Below, piece by piece: positions 28,319 through 37,586 of a DNA stretch of 64,000 nucleotides. Positions within the stretch are counted from its first letter, which is position 1, and the number at the start of each line of letters is the position of its first letter. Source of the stretch: Candidatus Binatus soli (GTDB lineage Bacteria > Desulfobacterota > Binatia > Binatales > Binataceae); the NCBI GenBank assembly GCA_002479255.1, contig DLMJ01000038.1, positions 9,290 through 73,289 of the forward strand, written 5' to 3'. Below the pieces are notes generated by a model, which made no database searches, was not told the origin of the DNA, and worked only from the letters and a program-made list of their open reading frames with translations. A program made the translations under genes and the position numbers.

Positions 28319-29305
28319 TTAAAGCGACGCCAGGCGTTTGAGGCTGTCGGATTCGCCGATCACCACCAGCAAATCATCGGGTTCGATCTGCATATCGCCG
28401 CCGGGAATCATCTCGAGCCGTTTGTCGTTGCGCTTCAACGCCACGATCCGGAGCCGCGGATTGTCGTGTTCCACCGCCGCGATGGTCATCCCGGCCGCCG
28501 GGCTTTTGCGCGAGATCCTGATCTCCTCCAGATCGACCTCGGACTCGCGGCCGGGCAGCGAGAGTTGTAGAAAATCCACGACCGACGGGCGGATGATGCT
28601 CGCCGCGATTCTCATCCCGGCCCATTGATAGGCCGCGACCACCTGGTCTGCTCCCGCCAGCTTGAGCCGCCGCAGCCCCGCATCCGAGTCGCCGCGGGCG
28701 TAGATGAGAATCTTCGGATTTTTCTCGCGCGCCGAAAGCGTGATGTACACGTTGTCCGCATCCGATCCGGTTGCGACGATTATCGCGCGGGCCGAACCGA
28801 TCCCGGCCTCCTCGAGCACCGAATCCTCCAGCGCCGATCCCACAACGTGCAACGCGCCGGCAATGTCCAGCTCTGCCTGCCTGGCGGGATCTGCCTCGAT
28901 CACCACCATCGGCACCGCCTTGCGATTTAGCTCTTCGACCACCGCGCGGCCGAAACGCCCGAAGCCGCATACGATGACATGTCCCTGGAGACCGTGAATT
29001 TTGCGATTCATTGCGCTCTTCCCGAGAAACTCTTTAAGGCGTCCCTCAACGACAAGTTCTCCAATCACCGAAAACAGGTAAATCGCGCTGCCGACACCTG
29101 TGACTATCAGCCCAATGGTAAAAAGACGACCGGCCGGGCTGAGCGGCTTTACCTCGCCGAACCCGACCGTCGAGATGGTAATGACGGACATGTAGAAGGA
29201 GTCGAGAATCGACATGTGCTCGATCAGCCTGTAGCCGATTGCGCCGATCACGGTCATCACCGCGACCAGCGAGACTGCGAGCGCGAATCTGCGAGTTGGG
29301 GTCAT
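28319..29305 (-). CDS. RCK-type potassium channel
   Basis: A 328-residue ion channel subunit. Two membrane segments flank a pore loop with the selectivity filter TISTVGFGE. A TrkA-N Rossmann domain follows (VIVCGFGRFGRAVVEELNRK), and then a TrkA-C domain near the end (GDMQIEPDDLLVVIGES). The layout matches MthK/Kch-like channels gated by ligand binding to the RCK ring. I use ATG 29305; a TTG ten codons upstream is possible, and neither has a clear ribosome site. Confidence 0.9.
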   Translation of the reverse strand: MTPTRRFALAVSLVAVMTVIGAIGYRLIEHMSILDSFYMSVITISTVGFGEVKPLSPAGRLFTIGLIVTGVGSAIYLFSVIGELVVEGRLKEFLGKSAMNRKIHGLQGHVIVCGFGRFGRAVVEELNRKAVPMVVIEADPARQAELDIAGALHVVGSALEDSVLEEAGIGSARAIIVATGSDADNVYITLSAREKNPKILIYARGDSDAGLRRLKLAGADQVVAAYQWAGMRIAASIIRPSVVDFLQLSLPGRESEVDLEEIRISRKSPAAGMTIAAVEHDNPRLRIVALKRNDKRLEMIPGGDMQIEPDDLLVVIGESDSLKRLASL

Positions 29306-29372
29306 CCTGCTGCGGCGTGCGGCGATCCTTGGCAAACGGGCGATGAGCCGGGAAATCCCGCCAAGGATTACA

Positions 29373-29475
29373 TGTCACACTCCAAATGGGAACGTTTCCG
29401 GAACTCCGTGCGTCGCGACTGCGGATAGCGGCGACACAGCCCTGGTTTCATCGAACCGGATGTACTCGTCGAATT
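29373..29475 (-). pseudogene. Remnant of the 3' end of an erythromycin-esterase gene
   Basis: These 103 bases match 33453-33555, the 3' end of the Pcm-esterase fusion gene, with nine mismatches by my count. Read on the minus strand they give FDETRAVSPLSAVATHGVPE and the same FPFGV end with stop. Where the intact gene has the CAA codon of RQFDEY, this copy has TAA. Homology ends abruptly on both sides. Together the two copies form direct repeats around the NHL gene. Confidence 0.85.
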
Positions 29476-29666
29476 ACTGCTGCGGGTTTCAGTCGGTTTC
29501 CGCCCAAAAAATCGCTGCATCCATATCGGGCAGCTGATGTATCGATCGGCGCCATCGTCAGCCTGCGCACTATGTAGCACAATTAGGCATCAGCACAGTC
29601 AGAATAGCGTAGAGTAGCTAATGTTGCAGTGCATAATTTTTGCTTAATTTCAAATGACGCAATATT

Positions 29667-29682
29667 AGCCTAACTTTAGGCT
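29667..29682. repeat. Short inverted repeat in the AT-rich leader of the NHL gene
   Basis: AGCCTAA-CT-TTAGGCT lies about 140 bases before the NHL gene start, in the only strongly AT-rich stretch between 29580 and 29824. It may be an operator or part of a promoter region. No gene is visible from 29476 to 29824. Confidence 0.35.
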
Positions 29683-29824
29683 CCCACCGTGTTGGCCTCT
29701 TCGTCAAGCATCGAGGAAAAGCAAGTGAACGAAGTCCGCAGGGAAAGTACGGATCAACCTGATCGCGATCTTTTGTGCGGCCGCGCCGCGCGCAGGAGCG
29801 ATCGACTTTCCCGAGGGGATCGTC

Positions 29825-32800
29825 ATGCACAAGTTTGGATTTTGGAAACTCGCAGCGCCGTGCCTGCTGATCATCGCCGCCGCCCTGGTGACTGTCTCGA
29901 TCGCGGGCGATGGCACCGCCGATCTTGTGCTGGGTCAGGCCAACTTCACATACAACGCCGTCAACTTTCCCAGCGCGCGAAAACTTTTTTATCCGCAGGG
30001 GGTTGCGATCGACGCCAGCGGCAACCTTTATGTCGCCGACGTCCAGAACTCGAGGGTGCTGGGCTGGAAGAATGGGACGGCGACCAATGGCTCCGCGGCC
30101 GACCTGGTCATTGGTCAGCCGGACTTTAACTCGACTGCCTGCAACAGTGGCGGCGTAAGCGGGAGCAGCCTGTGCTCCCCCTATGCGGTTGCCGTGGACT
30201 TAAGCGGCAACCTCTACGTCGCGGATCAAGGCAACAACCGCGTGCTCGAATACAACACCCCATTCGGCGGTTCGTTCCCGTCCGCTGGGGGGTCCGCCAA
30301 TATGGTGTTCGGGCAGGGCAGCAGCTCTACGCATACCGCGAATCTGGGCGGGGTGAGCGCGTACAGCCTCAACTCCCCTTGGGGGGTTGCGGTGGACGCA
30401 AACGGCAACCTCTACGTCGCCGACACAATCAATAACCGCGTGCTCGAATACAACGCCCCGCTTACGAACGGCGCCGGCGCCCATATGGTGTTGGGGCAGG
30501 GCGTCAGCTTCAATTCGAATCGCGCGAATAATGGCGGAGTGAGCGCGAACAGCCTGTACCGGCCGGTTGGGGTTGCGGTGGATGCAAGCGGCGACCTCTA
30601 CGTCGCGGACGCAAACAATAACCGCGTGCTCAAATACAACGCCCCGCTTACGAACGGCGCCGGCGCCAATATGGTGTTGGGGCAGGGCGGCAGCTCCGAC
30701 TCGGCTGGGTGCAATTCCGACACCGGCGGAGGCAATCCCACCGACGACGGCCTGTGCAACCCCTATGGCGTCGCAGTTGATGCTGTCGGCAACCTCTACG
30801 TCGCCGACACCTCCAACAATCGCGTGCTCAAGTACAACACTCCTTTCGCAACCGACCCCATCGCCGATGTTGTGCTGGGGCAGCTTGACTTTCTGCACAA
30901 CCTGGCAAACTTCGCTGACCAATACTCGCTTTGGAATCCATCCGCGGTCACGATCGACGCCACCGGCGACGGCACCGGAGCGCAAACCCACCTTTATGTC
31001 GCGGACGAAAGCAATTCGAGGCTGCTGGGCTGGAACGATGTGACGGCGTTCACCAATGGCTCTCCGGCCGACCTGGTCATTGGCCAGCCGGACTTTTACT
31101 CCACTGGGTGCAATTCCGACACCGGTAACCCGCTTGTTGCCTCCGCCAGCGACCTTTGCTTCCCCTACGGGATTACGGTGGACTCAAGCGGCAACCTCTA
31201 CGTCGCGGATGAAGGCAACAGCCGCGTGCTCGAATACAACACCCCGTTCGCCGGATGCGGTGGTTCGTTCCCCTGCGTTGGGGGGGCCGCCAATCTGGTG
31301 TTCGGGCAGGGCAGCAGCCCCGCCTCGACCGGGTGCAATTCCGACACCGGAAGCACTCCCACGGCTATCGACCTTTGTTATCCCTACGGCGTCGCAGTTG
31401 ATGCCGGCGGCAACCTCTACGTCGCCGACCAAAGCAATAACCGCGTGCTCGAATACAACACCCCGCTTACGAACGGCGCCACCGCCAATATGGTGTTCGG
31501 GCAGGGCGGCAGCTTCAATTCGAATACCGCGAATTATGGCGGGCTGGGCACGAGCAGTCTGAGCTACCCCAGCGGGGTTGCGGTGGACTCAAGCGGCAAC
31601 CTCTACGTGGCAGATGGCGGCAATAGCCGCGTGCTCGAATACAACACCCCGCTTACGTATGGCGCCACCGCCAATATGGTATTCGGACAAGGTAACATCT
31701 TCGCCCGGGCTGGGTGCAATTCTCGCCCCAGGGGAGGCAATGCCACCGCCGAAAACCTGTGCAACCCCTATGGCGTCGCAGTTGATTCGGCCGACAACCT
31801 CTGGGTCGCCGACCAGGGCAACAACCGGGTGCTCGAGTACAACGCGCCGCTCACCAGCCAGCTGACGGCGGCTGATGCCGTCTTCGGTCAGAATAACAGT
31901 TTCACTTCCAACGACTGCAATTTCGGCGGGACGAGCGCCGGCGCGGACAGCCTGTGCGATCCGAGTGGCGCCGCGCTGGACTCAAGCGGCAACCTCTACG
32001 TCGCCGACACAACCAACAACCGTGTGCTCAAGTATACACTGCTCACCTCGATGTCGGTGGCTACTTCGCTCTCATTCGGCAGCTCGCCGGTTGGGGACAC
32101 CGTCACCAAGAATCTGACCATCAAGAACAACGGCCACGCAGCGCTGTTCGTCAATAACGTCTCATCGAGCAGTCTGACTGAATTCGCCCCCGGCGCGTCA
32201 ACCTGCTCCGGGACGCTGCCGGGCGCCACGTGCACGATCGCGATCGGCTTCACCCCGAGCGCGCTCGGCGCGCACAGCGCAACGCTTTCGATCTACGATA
32301 ACGCCGCGACCGGCCCGCAGAGCGTAGCGCTTTCCGGCACCGGCACGATCACGATGACGGTTACGCCCGCCAGCGACTCATTCGGCAGCGTGAGAGACGG
32401 CTCCACGGCGACCAGGTCGATCACGGTGCACAATTATCAGACCAACTCGGTCTTGCTGAGCGAAGGTTTCAGCGGGCCCAACCATGGCGACTTCAGCATC
32501 ACAGGTGGCGGCACCTGCACCTCGACGCTGGCGGCCAATACCGCTTGTACACTGATTGTCACTTTTGCTCCGATCGCTGTGGGTACGGAATCGGCGATCA
32601 TGACGGTTTCGGACATCCCCGATCCGCGGGGTCCGTACACGGTTTCATTTAGCGGGTCGGCAAGCGTGCCGGAATCCGTCTCCCCGACCAGCCTGAACTA
32701 CACAAACGTCGCCCAGACGGCGTCCAAGACGATGAGCGTTACGGTAGTCAACCATACCACCGGGCCTATCACGCTGACCGGCACGAGCATCGGCGGGGCC

Positions 32801-33322
32801 AACCGGGGCGCCTTCGCGGTGACGGGCGGGAGCTGCCCGCTGCCGAGTGGGTCGCTGGCGGCATCGTCGAGCTGCACTTACGCGGTGACGTTTACGCCCG
32901 GCGCCGAGAGTGCCGAGAGCGGCACGCTTTCAATCGGGGTTGCCCAAGACCCCAATGATGGTCCGCCGGCGGTCAGCCTGAATGGAACCGGCGTTACGCC
33001 GCTCACGGTGCTTCCAGCGAGCCTCGCTTTCGGCACGGTGAACGAAGGCAGCACATCGGCGGCGAGGACGGTCACCGTGACGAACCTCGGCGGCGCGGCG
33101 GTTTCGCTGAGCGAAGGCATCAGCGGTCCCAGCGACTTCAAGGTGACGACGGGCGGGACGTGCGGGGTCACGCTGGCGGGCGGCGGCGCGCATTGTACCT
33201 ACGTCTTGAAGTTCACGCCGAGCACCGTTGGAGCGGAGAGCGCGACGCTTGCGGTTAGGGCGTCTGGCGACGGGGCCAGCCCGCACGACGTGAGCCTCTC
33301 GGGGACCGGCTCCCGATCATAG
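29825..33322 (+). CDS. Giant secreted NHL-repeat / ASH-domain protein
   Basis: A 1165-residue exported protein. A signal peptide (KLAAPCLLIIAAALVTVSIA) is followed by about eleven NHL units, each near VAVDASGNLYVAD then NNRVLEYN, spread over residues about 30-740. These should build one or two beta-propellers. Four immunoglobulin-like ASH/choice-of-anchor-D domains follow, each beginning like SLSFGSSPVGDTVTKNL and ending ALSGTG. No C-terminal anchor is visible; it ends SLSGTGSRS. NHL propellers usually bind proteins, glycans or lipids; the ligand here is unknown. The gene lies between direct repeats and ends in a strong terminator shared with the convergent gene. Confidence 0.85.
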   Translation: MHKFGFWKLAAPCLLIIAAALVTVSIAGDGTADLVLGQANFTYNAVNFPSARKLFYPQGVAIDASGNLYVADVQNSRVLGWKNGTATNGSAADLVIGQPDFNSTACNSGGVSGSSLCSPYAVAVDLSGNLYVADQGNNRVLEYNTPFGGSFPSAGGSANMVFGQGSSSTHTANLGGVSAYSLNSPWGVAVDANGNLYVADTINNRVLEYNAPLTNGAGAHMVLGQGVSFNSNRANNGGVSANSLYRPVGVAVDASGDLYVADANNNRVLKYNAPLTNGAGANMVLGQGGSSDSAGCNSDTGGGNPTDDGLCNPYGVAVDAVGNLYVADTSNNRVLKYNTPFATDPIADVVLGQLDFLHNLANFADQYSLWNPSAVTIDATGDGTGAQTHLYVADESNSRLLGWNDVTAFTNGSPADLVIGQPDFYSTGCNSDTGNPLVASASDLCFPYGITVDSSGNLYVADEGNSRVLEYNTPFAGCGGSFPCVGGAANLVFGQGSSPASTGCNSDTGSTPTAIDLCYPYGVAVDAGGNLYVADQSNNRVLEYNTPLTNGATANMVFGQGGSFNSNTANYGGLGTSSLSYPSGVAVDSSGNLYVADGGNSRVLEYNTPLTYGATANMVFGQGNIFARAGCNSRPRGGNATAENLCNPYGVAVDSADNLWVADQGNNRVLEYNAPLTSQLTAADAVFGQNNSFTSNDCNFGGTSAGADSLCDPSGAALDSSGNLYVADTTNNRVLKYTLLTSMSVATSLSFGSSPVGDTVTKNLTIKNNGHAALFVNNVSSSSLTEFAPGASTCSGTLPGATCTIAIGFTPSALGAHSATLSIYDNAATGPQSVALSGTGTITMTVTPASDSFGSVRDGSTATRSITVHNYQTNSVLLSEGFSGPNHGDFSITGGGTCTSTLAANTACTLIVTFAPIAVGTESAIMTVSDIPDPRGPYTVSFSGSASVPESVSPTSLNYTNVAQTASKTMSVTVVNHTTGPITLTGTSIGGANRGAFAVTGGSCPLPSGSLAASSSCTYAVTFTPGAESAESGTLSIGVAQDPNDGPPAVSLNGTGVTPLTVLPASLAFGTVNEGSTSAARTVTVTNLGGAAVSLSEGISGPSDFKVTTGGTCGVTLAGGGAHCTYVLKFTPSTVGAESATLAVRASGDGASPHDVSLSGTGSRS
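30180..32040 (+). repeat. Internal tandem repeats coding NHL units
   Basis: Near-identical nucleotide blocks recur, for example the stretch starting AACCTCTACGTCGC and the block reading CGCGTGCTCGAATACAAC. The segment around 30425-30530 is close to 31435-31530 over roughly 100 bases. Such nucleotide-level similarity suggests recent unit duplication or recombination between repeats. Confidence 0.75.
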
Positions 33323-33364
33323 GTGCCGCGATCGGGCGCATCGATCCCGCCCGGTAGAACGAAC

Positions 33365-33402
33365 CGCCCTGTCCGGCCATGATGGCCGGGCAGGGCGTTT
33401 AG
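33365..33402. terminator. Bidirectional terminator between NHL gene and Pcm-esterase gene
   Basis: A 16-bp stem, CGCCCTG-T-CCGGCCAT, pairs with ATGGCCGG-G-CAGGGCG around a very short loop and is followed by TTTAGTTT. It stands between two convergent genes, so it can serve both. Confidence 0.8.
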
Positions 33403-33454
33403 TTTATACGGCGATTTGCGGACTCATCCCGACCCGCCCGGCGCGCGGTAGTTG

Positions 33455-35440
33455 TCACACTCCAAAGGGGAACGTTTCCGGGACTCCACGCGTCGCGACT
33501 GCGGATAGCGGTGACACGGCTTTGGTTTCATCGAACCAGATGTACTCGTCGAATTGCCGCGGCAGCGACGCCTGGAAATAGTGACTCTCCAATTCCGATT
33601 GCGGCCGGTAGATGACCCCGATGGCTCGTTCAAGACGAGTCGGTGTGAGTTCATCGCGTACCGCCTGGCGCCGAGGCGCGCGCAGATGAACCGCGCATGC
33701 CGCGACGCCTGATTCGTGAAACAGCCGTTCGTAACTTCGTTCGTGCGAAGGCCGCACCTGCTTTATCTCCATCGGGCCGTCCCATTCCGATGCTGCCGCG
33801 ACGGTCCCGTGATCGGTTCCGAATCCGAGCAGATACGCTGCGCCGCCGAAACGATTTCGGGATAGCTGCCCCACATTATGCTCTCCGCGCGTACCCATCT
33901 CCGTAGCGGAGGCATCACCCACATGAGAGTTGTGCGCCCATACGATTGCTTTGCTGCCGGTGCCCCGAAATTCGAGCAGCCGCTCGAGCGTGTCGAACAT
34001 ATGCTGGTCGCGCAGGTTCCACGACTCGACGGAGCCGTAGTACATGACGCGGTAGTATTGCTCCGCGGCGGCAATCAGGCGCGCATTCTGGATCGCGTCG
34101 AAGAATCGATCGCCGTCGCGCTCTGAATACTCGATTCGACGCTTCAGCAGATCGCCAAGCATCTCGACTATCGGCTGTTCGCAAATGCGATACGGATCGC
34201 CCAGTGCGACGCGCCCGTACACGGCGGGATCGTTCTCCCAGGGCGTCAGGCAGCCGTAACGCTGTCGAGCGACCGCCGCCATCGCCGGATCGACGCCGCT
34301 CAAGTATTCGATGACCGCGTGAATCGAAGTGAACAGACTGTACAGATCGAGTCCATAGAAGCCGGCGCGCAGCTCCGGATCGCTAACCTCCGCATTGTAG
34401 GCGCGCAACCATTCGACCAATTCCAAAGTCTCGCGATTACGCCACATCCAGGTCGGGAAGCGCGTGAATGCGTTCCATTGCTGCTGTCGCGCGGGCGCGT
34501 GATGCACGTATTGGTTGATTCGCGCGGCGTCGGGCCAATCGGCCTCGACCGCCACCATTCTAAATCCGCGCCGTAAGATCAGCTCGCGAGTGATCCGCGC
34601 CCGCATCTGGTAGAACTCCGAGGTGCCGTGTGTCGCTTCTCCGAGAAGGACAACGCGTGCATCGCCAATCCGCTCCAGGAGTGGCGAGAGATCGACTTCG
34701 CCGATGTTCCCTATCGGCTCGGCAACCTCGCGTATGAGTTTCGCCACCGACTGCGGCCGGCTGGCGCGCGCCGGAGTCCGGCCCGATGCGTCTGCCCATC
34801 CTTCCGCGCCAATCAGGGGAACGAACTGCACGTCACCAAGGTTTTCTTCCTCGTACTGGTCCTCCGTGACCCGCGTGACTCGTATCAGTTGTTGAGCACG
34901 AGAAGACGAAGACCCGACCGGAATTACCAGCCGCCCACCAACTCGCAGTTGGTCGAGCAGCGGTTTTGGAACCTGAGGACCACCCGCCGTTACGATGATG
35001 ACATCGTAGGGTGCATGTTCCGGCCATCCCAGGGTGCCGTCCGCGGTGAGAGCATGGATGTTGTCGTAGTGCAGTTCGGAGAAGCGCCGCCGCGCAATCG
35101 TCGTGAGTTCCTCATGACGCTCTACCGTGTAGACGCTGTCCACGATCCGCGAAAGAACGGCTGCGGCGTAGCCCGATCCAGTGCCGATTTCGAGCGCCTT
35201 TTCACCCGGCTTTGCTTCGACGCATTCGATCATCAGTGCAACGATGTAAGGCTGCGAGATCGTCTGACCCGCCTCGATCGGCAATGGCGTGTCCTGGTAC
35301 GCAAACTCGGCGAGCCGATTTGGAAGAAATGCCTCGCGAGGAACCACTCCCATCGCATGCAGCACCGCCGCGTCCTCGATACCGCGCGATGCGATCTGAG
35401 TGGTTACCATCCGCTGCCGCTTGATCGAGAAATCCTGCAT
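33455..35440 (-). CDS. pcm: Fusion of protein-L-isoaspartate O-methyltransferase and erythromycin-esterase-like domain
   Basis: A 661-residue two-domain protein. Residues 1 to about 210 are Pcm, which methylates isoaspartyl residues for protein repair (QTISQPYIVALMIE; motif I LEIGTGSGYAAAVLS). After a short linker, residues about 230-661 form an erythromycin-esterase-like hydrolase (LLGEATHGTSEFYQM, AVEADWPDAARIN, FYGLDLYSL, WAHNSHVGDA). The start is ATG 35440, with GGGAG upstream; a longer frame to 35533 lacks conserved residues. It is divergent from the Hsp20-Usp genes, which suggests a stress role; antibiotic hydrolysis is not implied. Confidence 0.92.
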   Translation of the reverse strand: MQDFSIKRQRMVTTQIASRGIEDAAVLHAMGVVPREAFLPNRLAEFAYQDTPLPIEAGQTISQPYIVALMIECVEAKPGEKALEIGTGSGYAAAVLSRIVDSVYTVERHEELTTIARRRFSELHYDNIHALTADGTLGWPEHAPYDVIIVTAGGPQVPKPLLDQLRVGGRLVIPVGSSSSRAQQLIRVTRVTEDQYEEENLGDVQFVPLIGAEGWADASGRTPARASRPQSVAKLIREVAEPIGNIGEVDLSPLLERIGDARVVLLGEATHGTSEFYQMRARITRELILRRGFRMVAVEADWPDAARINQYVHHAPARQQQWNAFTRFPTWMWRNRETLELVEWLRAYNAEVSDPELRAGFYGLDLYSLFTSIHAVIEYLSGVDPAMAAVARQRYGCLTPWENDPAVYGRVALGDPYRICEQPIVEMLGDLLKRRIEYSERDGDRFFDAIQNARLIAAAEQYYRVMYYGSVESWNLRDQHMFDTLERLLEFRGTGSKAIVWAHNSHVGDASATEMGTRGEHNVGQLSRNRFGGAAYLLGFGTDHGTVAAASEWDGPMEIKQVRPSHERSYERLFHESGVAACAVHLRAPRRQAVRDELTPTRLERAIGVIYRPQSELESHYFQASLPRQFDEYIWFDETKAVSPLSAVATRGVPETFPFGV

Positions 35441-35670
35441 CGGTGTCGCTCCCTTGAATCGTTGCCATTGAACGAAGCAATCGCGATGCCGCCTCTTCAG
35501 CCCCGGCCGCGAACCGGAAGCTCCTGCCCACACGGTTTTTATCTATCTACATCCATCCACCGCTTTACTGTGCTCCTTTCGGAGCCACTTGCCTGACGTT
35601 CACTGGCTCCTTTCATCACAGATGCGCCATCCGACAAATGATTTCACAATTCAGTGACTCTCGCGCTGTC

Positions 35671-35686
35671 TGGCACGGCGGATGCT
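35671..35686 (+). promoter_or_regulatory. Sigma-54-like promoter upstream of hsp20
   Basis: TGGCACGGCGGATGCT matches the -24/-12 consensus (TGGCACG-N4-TTGCW) with one mismatch. GG and GC are ten bases apart, as required. It lies 46 bases before the hsp20 ATG, leaving room for a normal leader. Confidence 0.5.
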
Positions 35687-35731
35687 CTATGGAAACAAAA
35701 GGTCAAAACAAATGTGCCAGGAGGAACACCA

Positions 35732-36202
35732 ATGGGTTTTCTGGAGAAATGGAATCCGTCAAATGACCTTGAGCGGCTGCGTCACGAGTTCGACGATCTG
35801 CTCGAACGATTCGGCGTTGGCCAGGCCTGGCCCGCGGCGTCGAACCGCCCCGCAATTGAATCGTCTATCGACGGGGACAAGTTCGTAGTACGCGTCGATC
35901 TGCCCGGGGTCGATCCCAAGAACATCAACGTGCAAGTCGTAAACGGGATCCTGACGGTCACAGGGACGCGAGAGGAAAAGCGCGAATCGGACAAGCCGTC
36001 CTTGTTCCGCTGTGAAATCCGCTACGGCTCGTTCGAGCGATCGATCAGTCTGCCCGAGGGAATCAAGGCGGAGAACTTGAACGCCGTGCATCATGACGGT
36101 GTTCTTGAACTTACTGCTCCTATGCCCAAAGAGTCTGCTGCCAAGGCCATCAAGATTCAGGTCGAAGAAAAGAAGCCGGGCAGCCCAAAGAAGCCTGCCT
36201 GA
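35732..36202 (+). CDS. hsp20: Hsp20/alpha-crystallin small heat-shock protein
   Basis: A 156-residue ATP-independent chaperone that holds unfolding proteins. The alpha-crystallin domain spans about residues 45-140: VVRVDLPGVDPKNINVQVV, then FRCEIRYGSFERSISLPEGI and GVLELTAPMPK. The short N-terminus has the typical NPSNDLERLRHEFDDL helix and the C-terminal tail is lysine-rich. AGGAGG precedes ATG 35732. It begins a run of stress genes on the plus strand. Confidence 0.95.
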   Translation: MGFLEKWNPSNDLERLRHEFDDLLERFGVGQAWPAASNRPAIESSIDGDKFVVRVDLPGVDPKNINVQVVNGILTVTGTREEKRESDKPSLFRCEIRYGSFERSISLPEGIKAENLNAVHHDGVLELTAPMPKESAAKAIKIQVEEKKPGSPKKPA

Positions 36203-36262
36203 TCCGGAGGCTGTAGCGGAGTATGCTGTAAGCATGGCAACGCGCTGAGGGCAGATAGAGAG

Positions 36263-36709
36263 ATGGCTGCGGTTTTTTCCACAATACTGTGCCCGATTGA
36301 CTTCGAGCGTGACTCGATGGACGCGCTCGAACTCGCCTGCCGGCTGGCGAAGCAGAACTCCGCTACAGTTTACCTTCTGACCGTGATCGGCGCGCCGTCC
36401 ACTGCCGCCACCGCACTGCCGCCCGTGCAGCTGAACCCTAACCTTGAATTTGAAGCGGAATGCATCCGCCGGTTGGAAGTAATTGCGCGGGAAAAACTGG
36501 CGGGAGTTTCACATAAGGTTTTCGTCGCAAGCGGGAACGCGGCGCCGGAGATTCTCAATCTCACCGCTGAACTAGACATCGAGCTGATCGTGATGGGCAC
36601 GCATGGCCGCACTGGCCTGAAGCACTTCCTTCTCGGCAGCGTCGCGGAGCGCGTCGTTCGTGAATCGCCGGTTCCAGTCTTGACGATCCATCCCAAGCCC
36701 GCCGGGTAA
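36263..36709 (+). CDS. Universal stress protein (UspA family)
   Basis: A 148-residue single-domain Usp. It opens TILCPIDFERDSMDALELAC and ends with the nucleotide-binding signature MGTHGRTGLKHFLLGSVAER followed by SPVPVLTI. The intact G-2x-G-9x-G(S/T) pattern predicts ATP binding. It lies 12 bases before a second Usp gene and 60 after hsp20. Confidence 0.94.
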   Translation: MAAVFSTILCPIDFERDSMDALELACRLAKQNSATVYLLTVIGAPSTAATALPPVQLNPNLEFEAECIRRLEVIAREKLAGVSHKVFVASGNAAPEILNLTAELDIELIVMGTHGRTGLKHFLLGSVAERVVRESPVPVLTIHPKPAG

Positions 36710-36721
36710 AGGAGTTCTCCC

Positions 36722-37528
36722 ATGTCTTTTCCGTATCGCAAAATTCTGTGCCCAGTGGATTTCGACGAAAACTCAATCGCGGCGCTCCAGACCGCGACGG
36801 AAATCGCGCGGCATTTCGACGCCACCGTTTATGTCCTGCACACCGTACTGTTGCTCATAGCGCCTACCTCGATGCCCGTGTACGTAGATCTCTACAAGGC
36901 GCAGGAGGACACGGCGCGCAGGAGCCTTCTGGAACTCGCGCGCAAGCATCTGGCGGGAATCAAATACGAGATCATGGTCAATATGGGCGAACCTGCCGCA
37001 TCGATTCTCAAGGCAGAGCGCGGGATCGGTGCGGATCTGGTCGTCATGTCCACGCATGGTCGCCGCGGCATGTCTCGTTTCTTCCTCGGCAGCGTAGCCG
37101 AACTCGTACTGCGCGAAGCTCGATGTCCTGTACTGACTGTCCGTCAAAGCGCACCTCAGAAAGACCTTGTCGGCGCCTGGATGACAAGTAATCCTGTCAC
37201 CGCGCAACTCGACGAGAAGCTCTCGACGATTCATGCAAAGATGCTCGAAGGCGGGTTCCGGAACATCCCGCTCGTTGAGGACGATCGCGTCGTCGCGATG
37301 CTCACCGAAGGCGATATCCGCTCGTTTGTGGGACATTTCGACGACACGCCCGCCAAACGAGCGATTACCCAGGCGCTGGTGACCGTGGAACCCCGGACGC
37401 CCATTCGCGAAGCCGCGCGCATTATGCGCGAGCGAAAAATCGATGGATTACCGGTCGTCGAGGACGGTCGCCTGGTCGGAATTATCACGACCAGCGATGC
37501 GCTCGCAGCGACAACCAGCGAGGGATGA
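36722..37528 (+). CDS. Universal stress protein fused to a CBS-domain pair
   Basis: A 268-residue protein. Residues 1-140 are a Usp domain (ILCPVDFDENSIAALQTA; STHGRRGMSRFFLGSVAEL). Residues about 150-266 are two CBS motifs (MTSNPVTAQLDEKLSTIH, GGFRNIPLVEDDRVVAML; then IREAARIMRERKIDGLPVVE). CBS pairs bind adenine nucleotides and sense energy state, so the fusion may link stress response to adenylate charge. AAGGAG precedes the ATG. Confidence 0.93.
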   Translation: MSFPYRKILCPVDFDENSIAALQTATEIARHFDATVYVLHTVLLLIAPTSMPVYVDLYKAQEDTARRSLLELARKHLAGIKYEIMVNMGEPAASILKAERGIGADLVVMSTHGRRGMSRFFLGSVAELVLREARCPVLTVRQSAPQKDLVGAWMTSNPVTAQLDEKLSTIHAKMLEGGFRNIPLVEDDRVVAMLTEGDIRSFVGHFDDTPAKRAITQALVTVEPRTPIREAARIMRERKIDGLPVVEDGRLVGIITTSDALAATTSEG

Positions 37529-37586
37529 GTCCAGCCTCCGAAGCTGACCGCCTCAGGGCGAGCAGCCATCCGGCCATCACTCTGTC

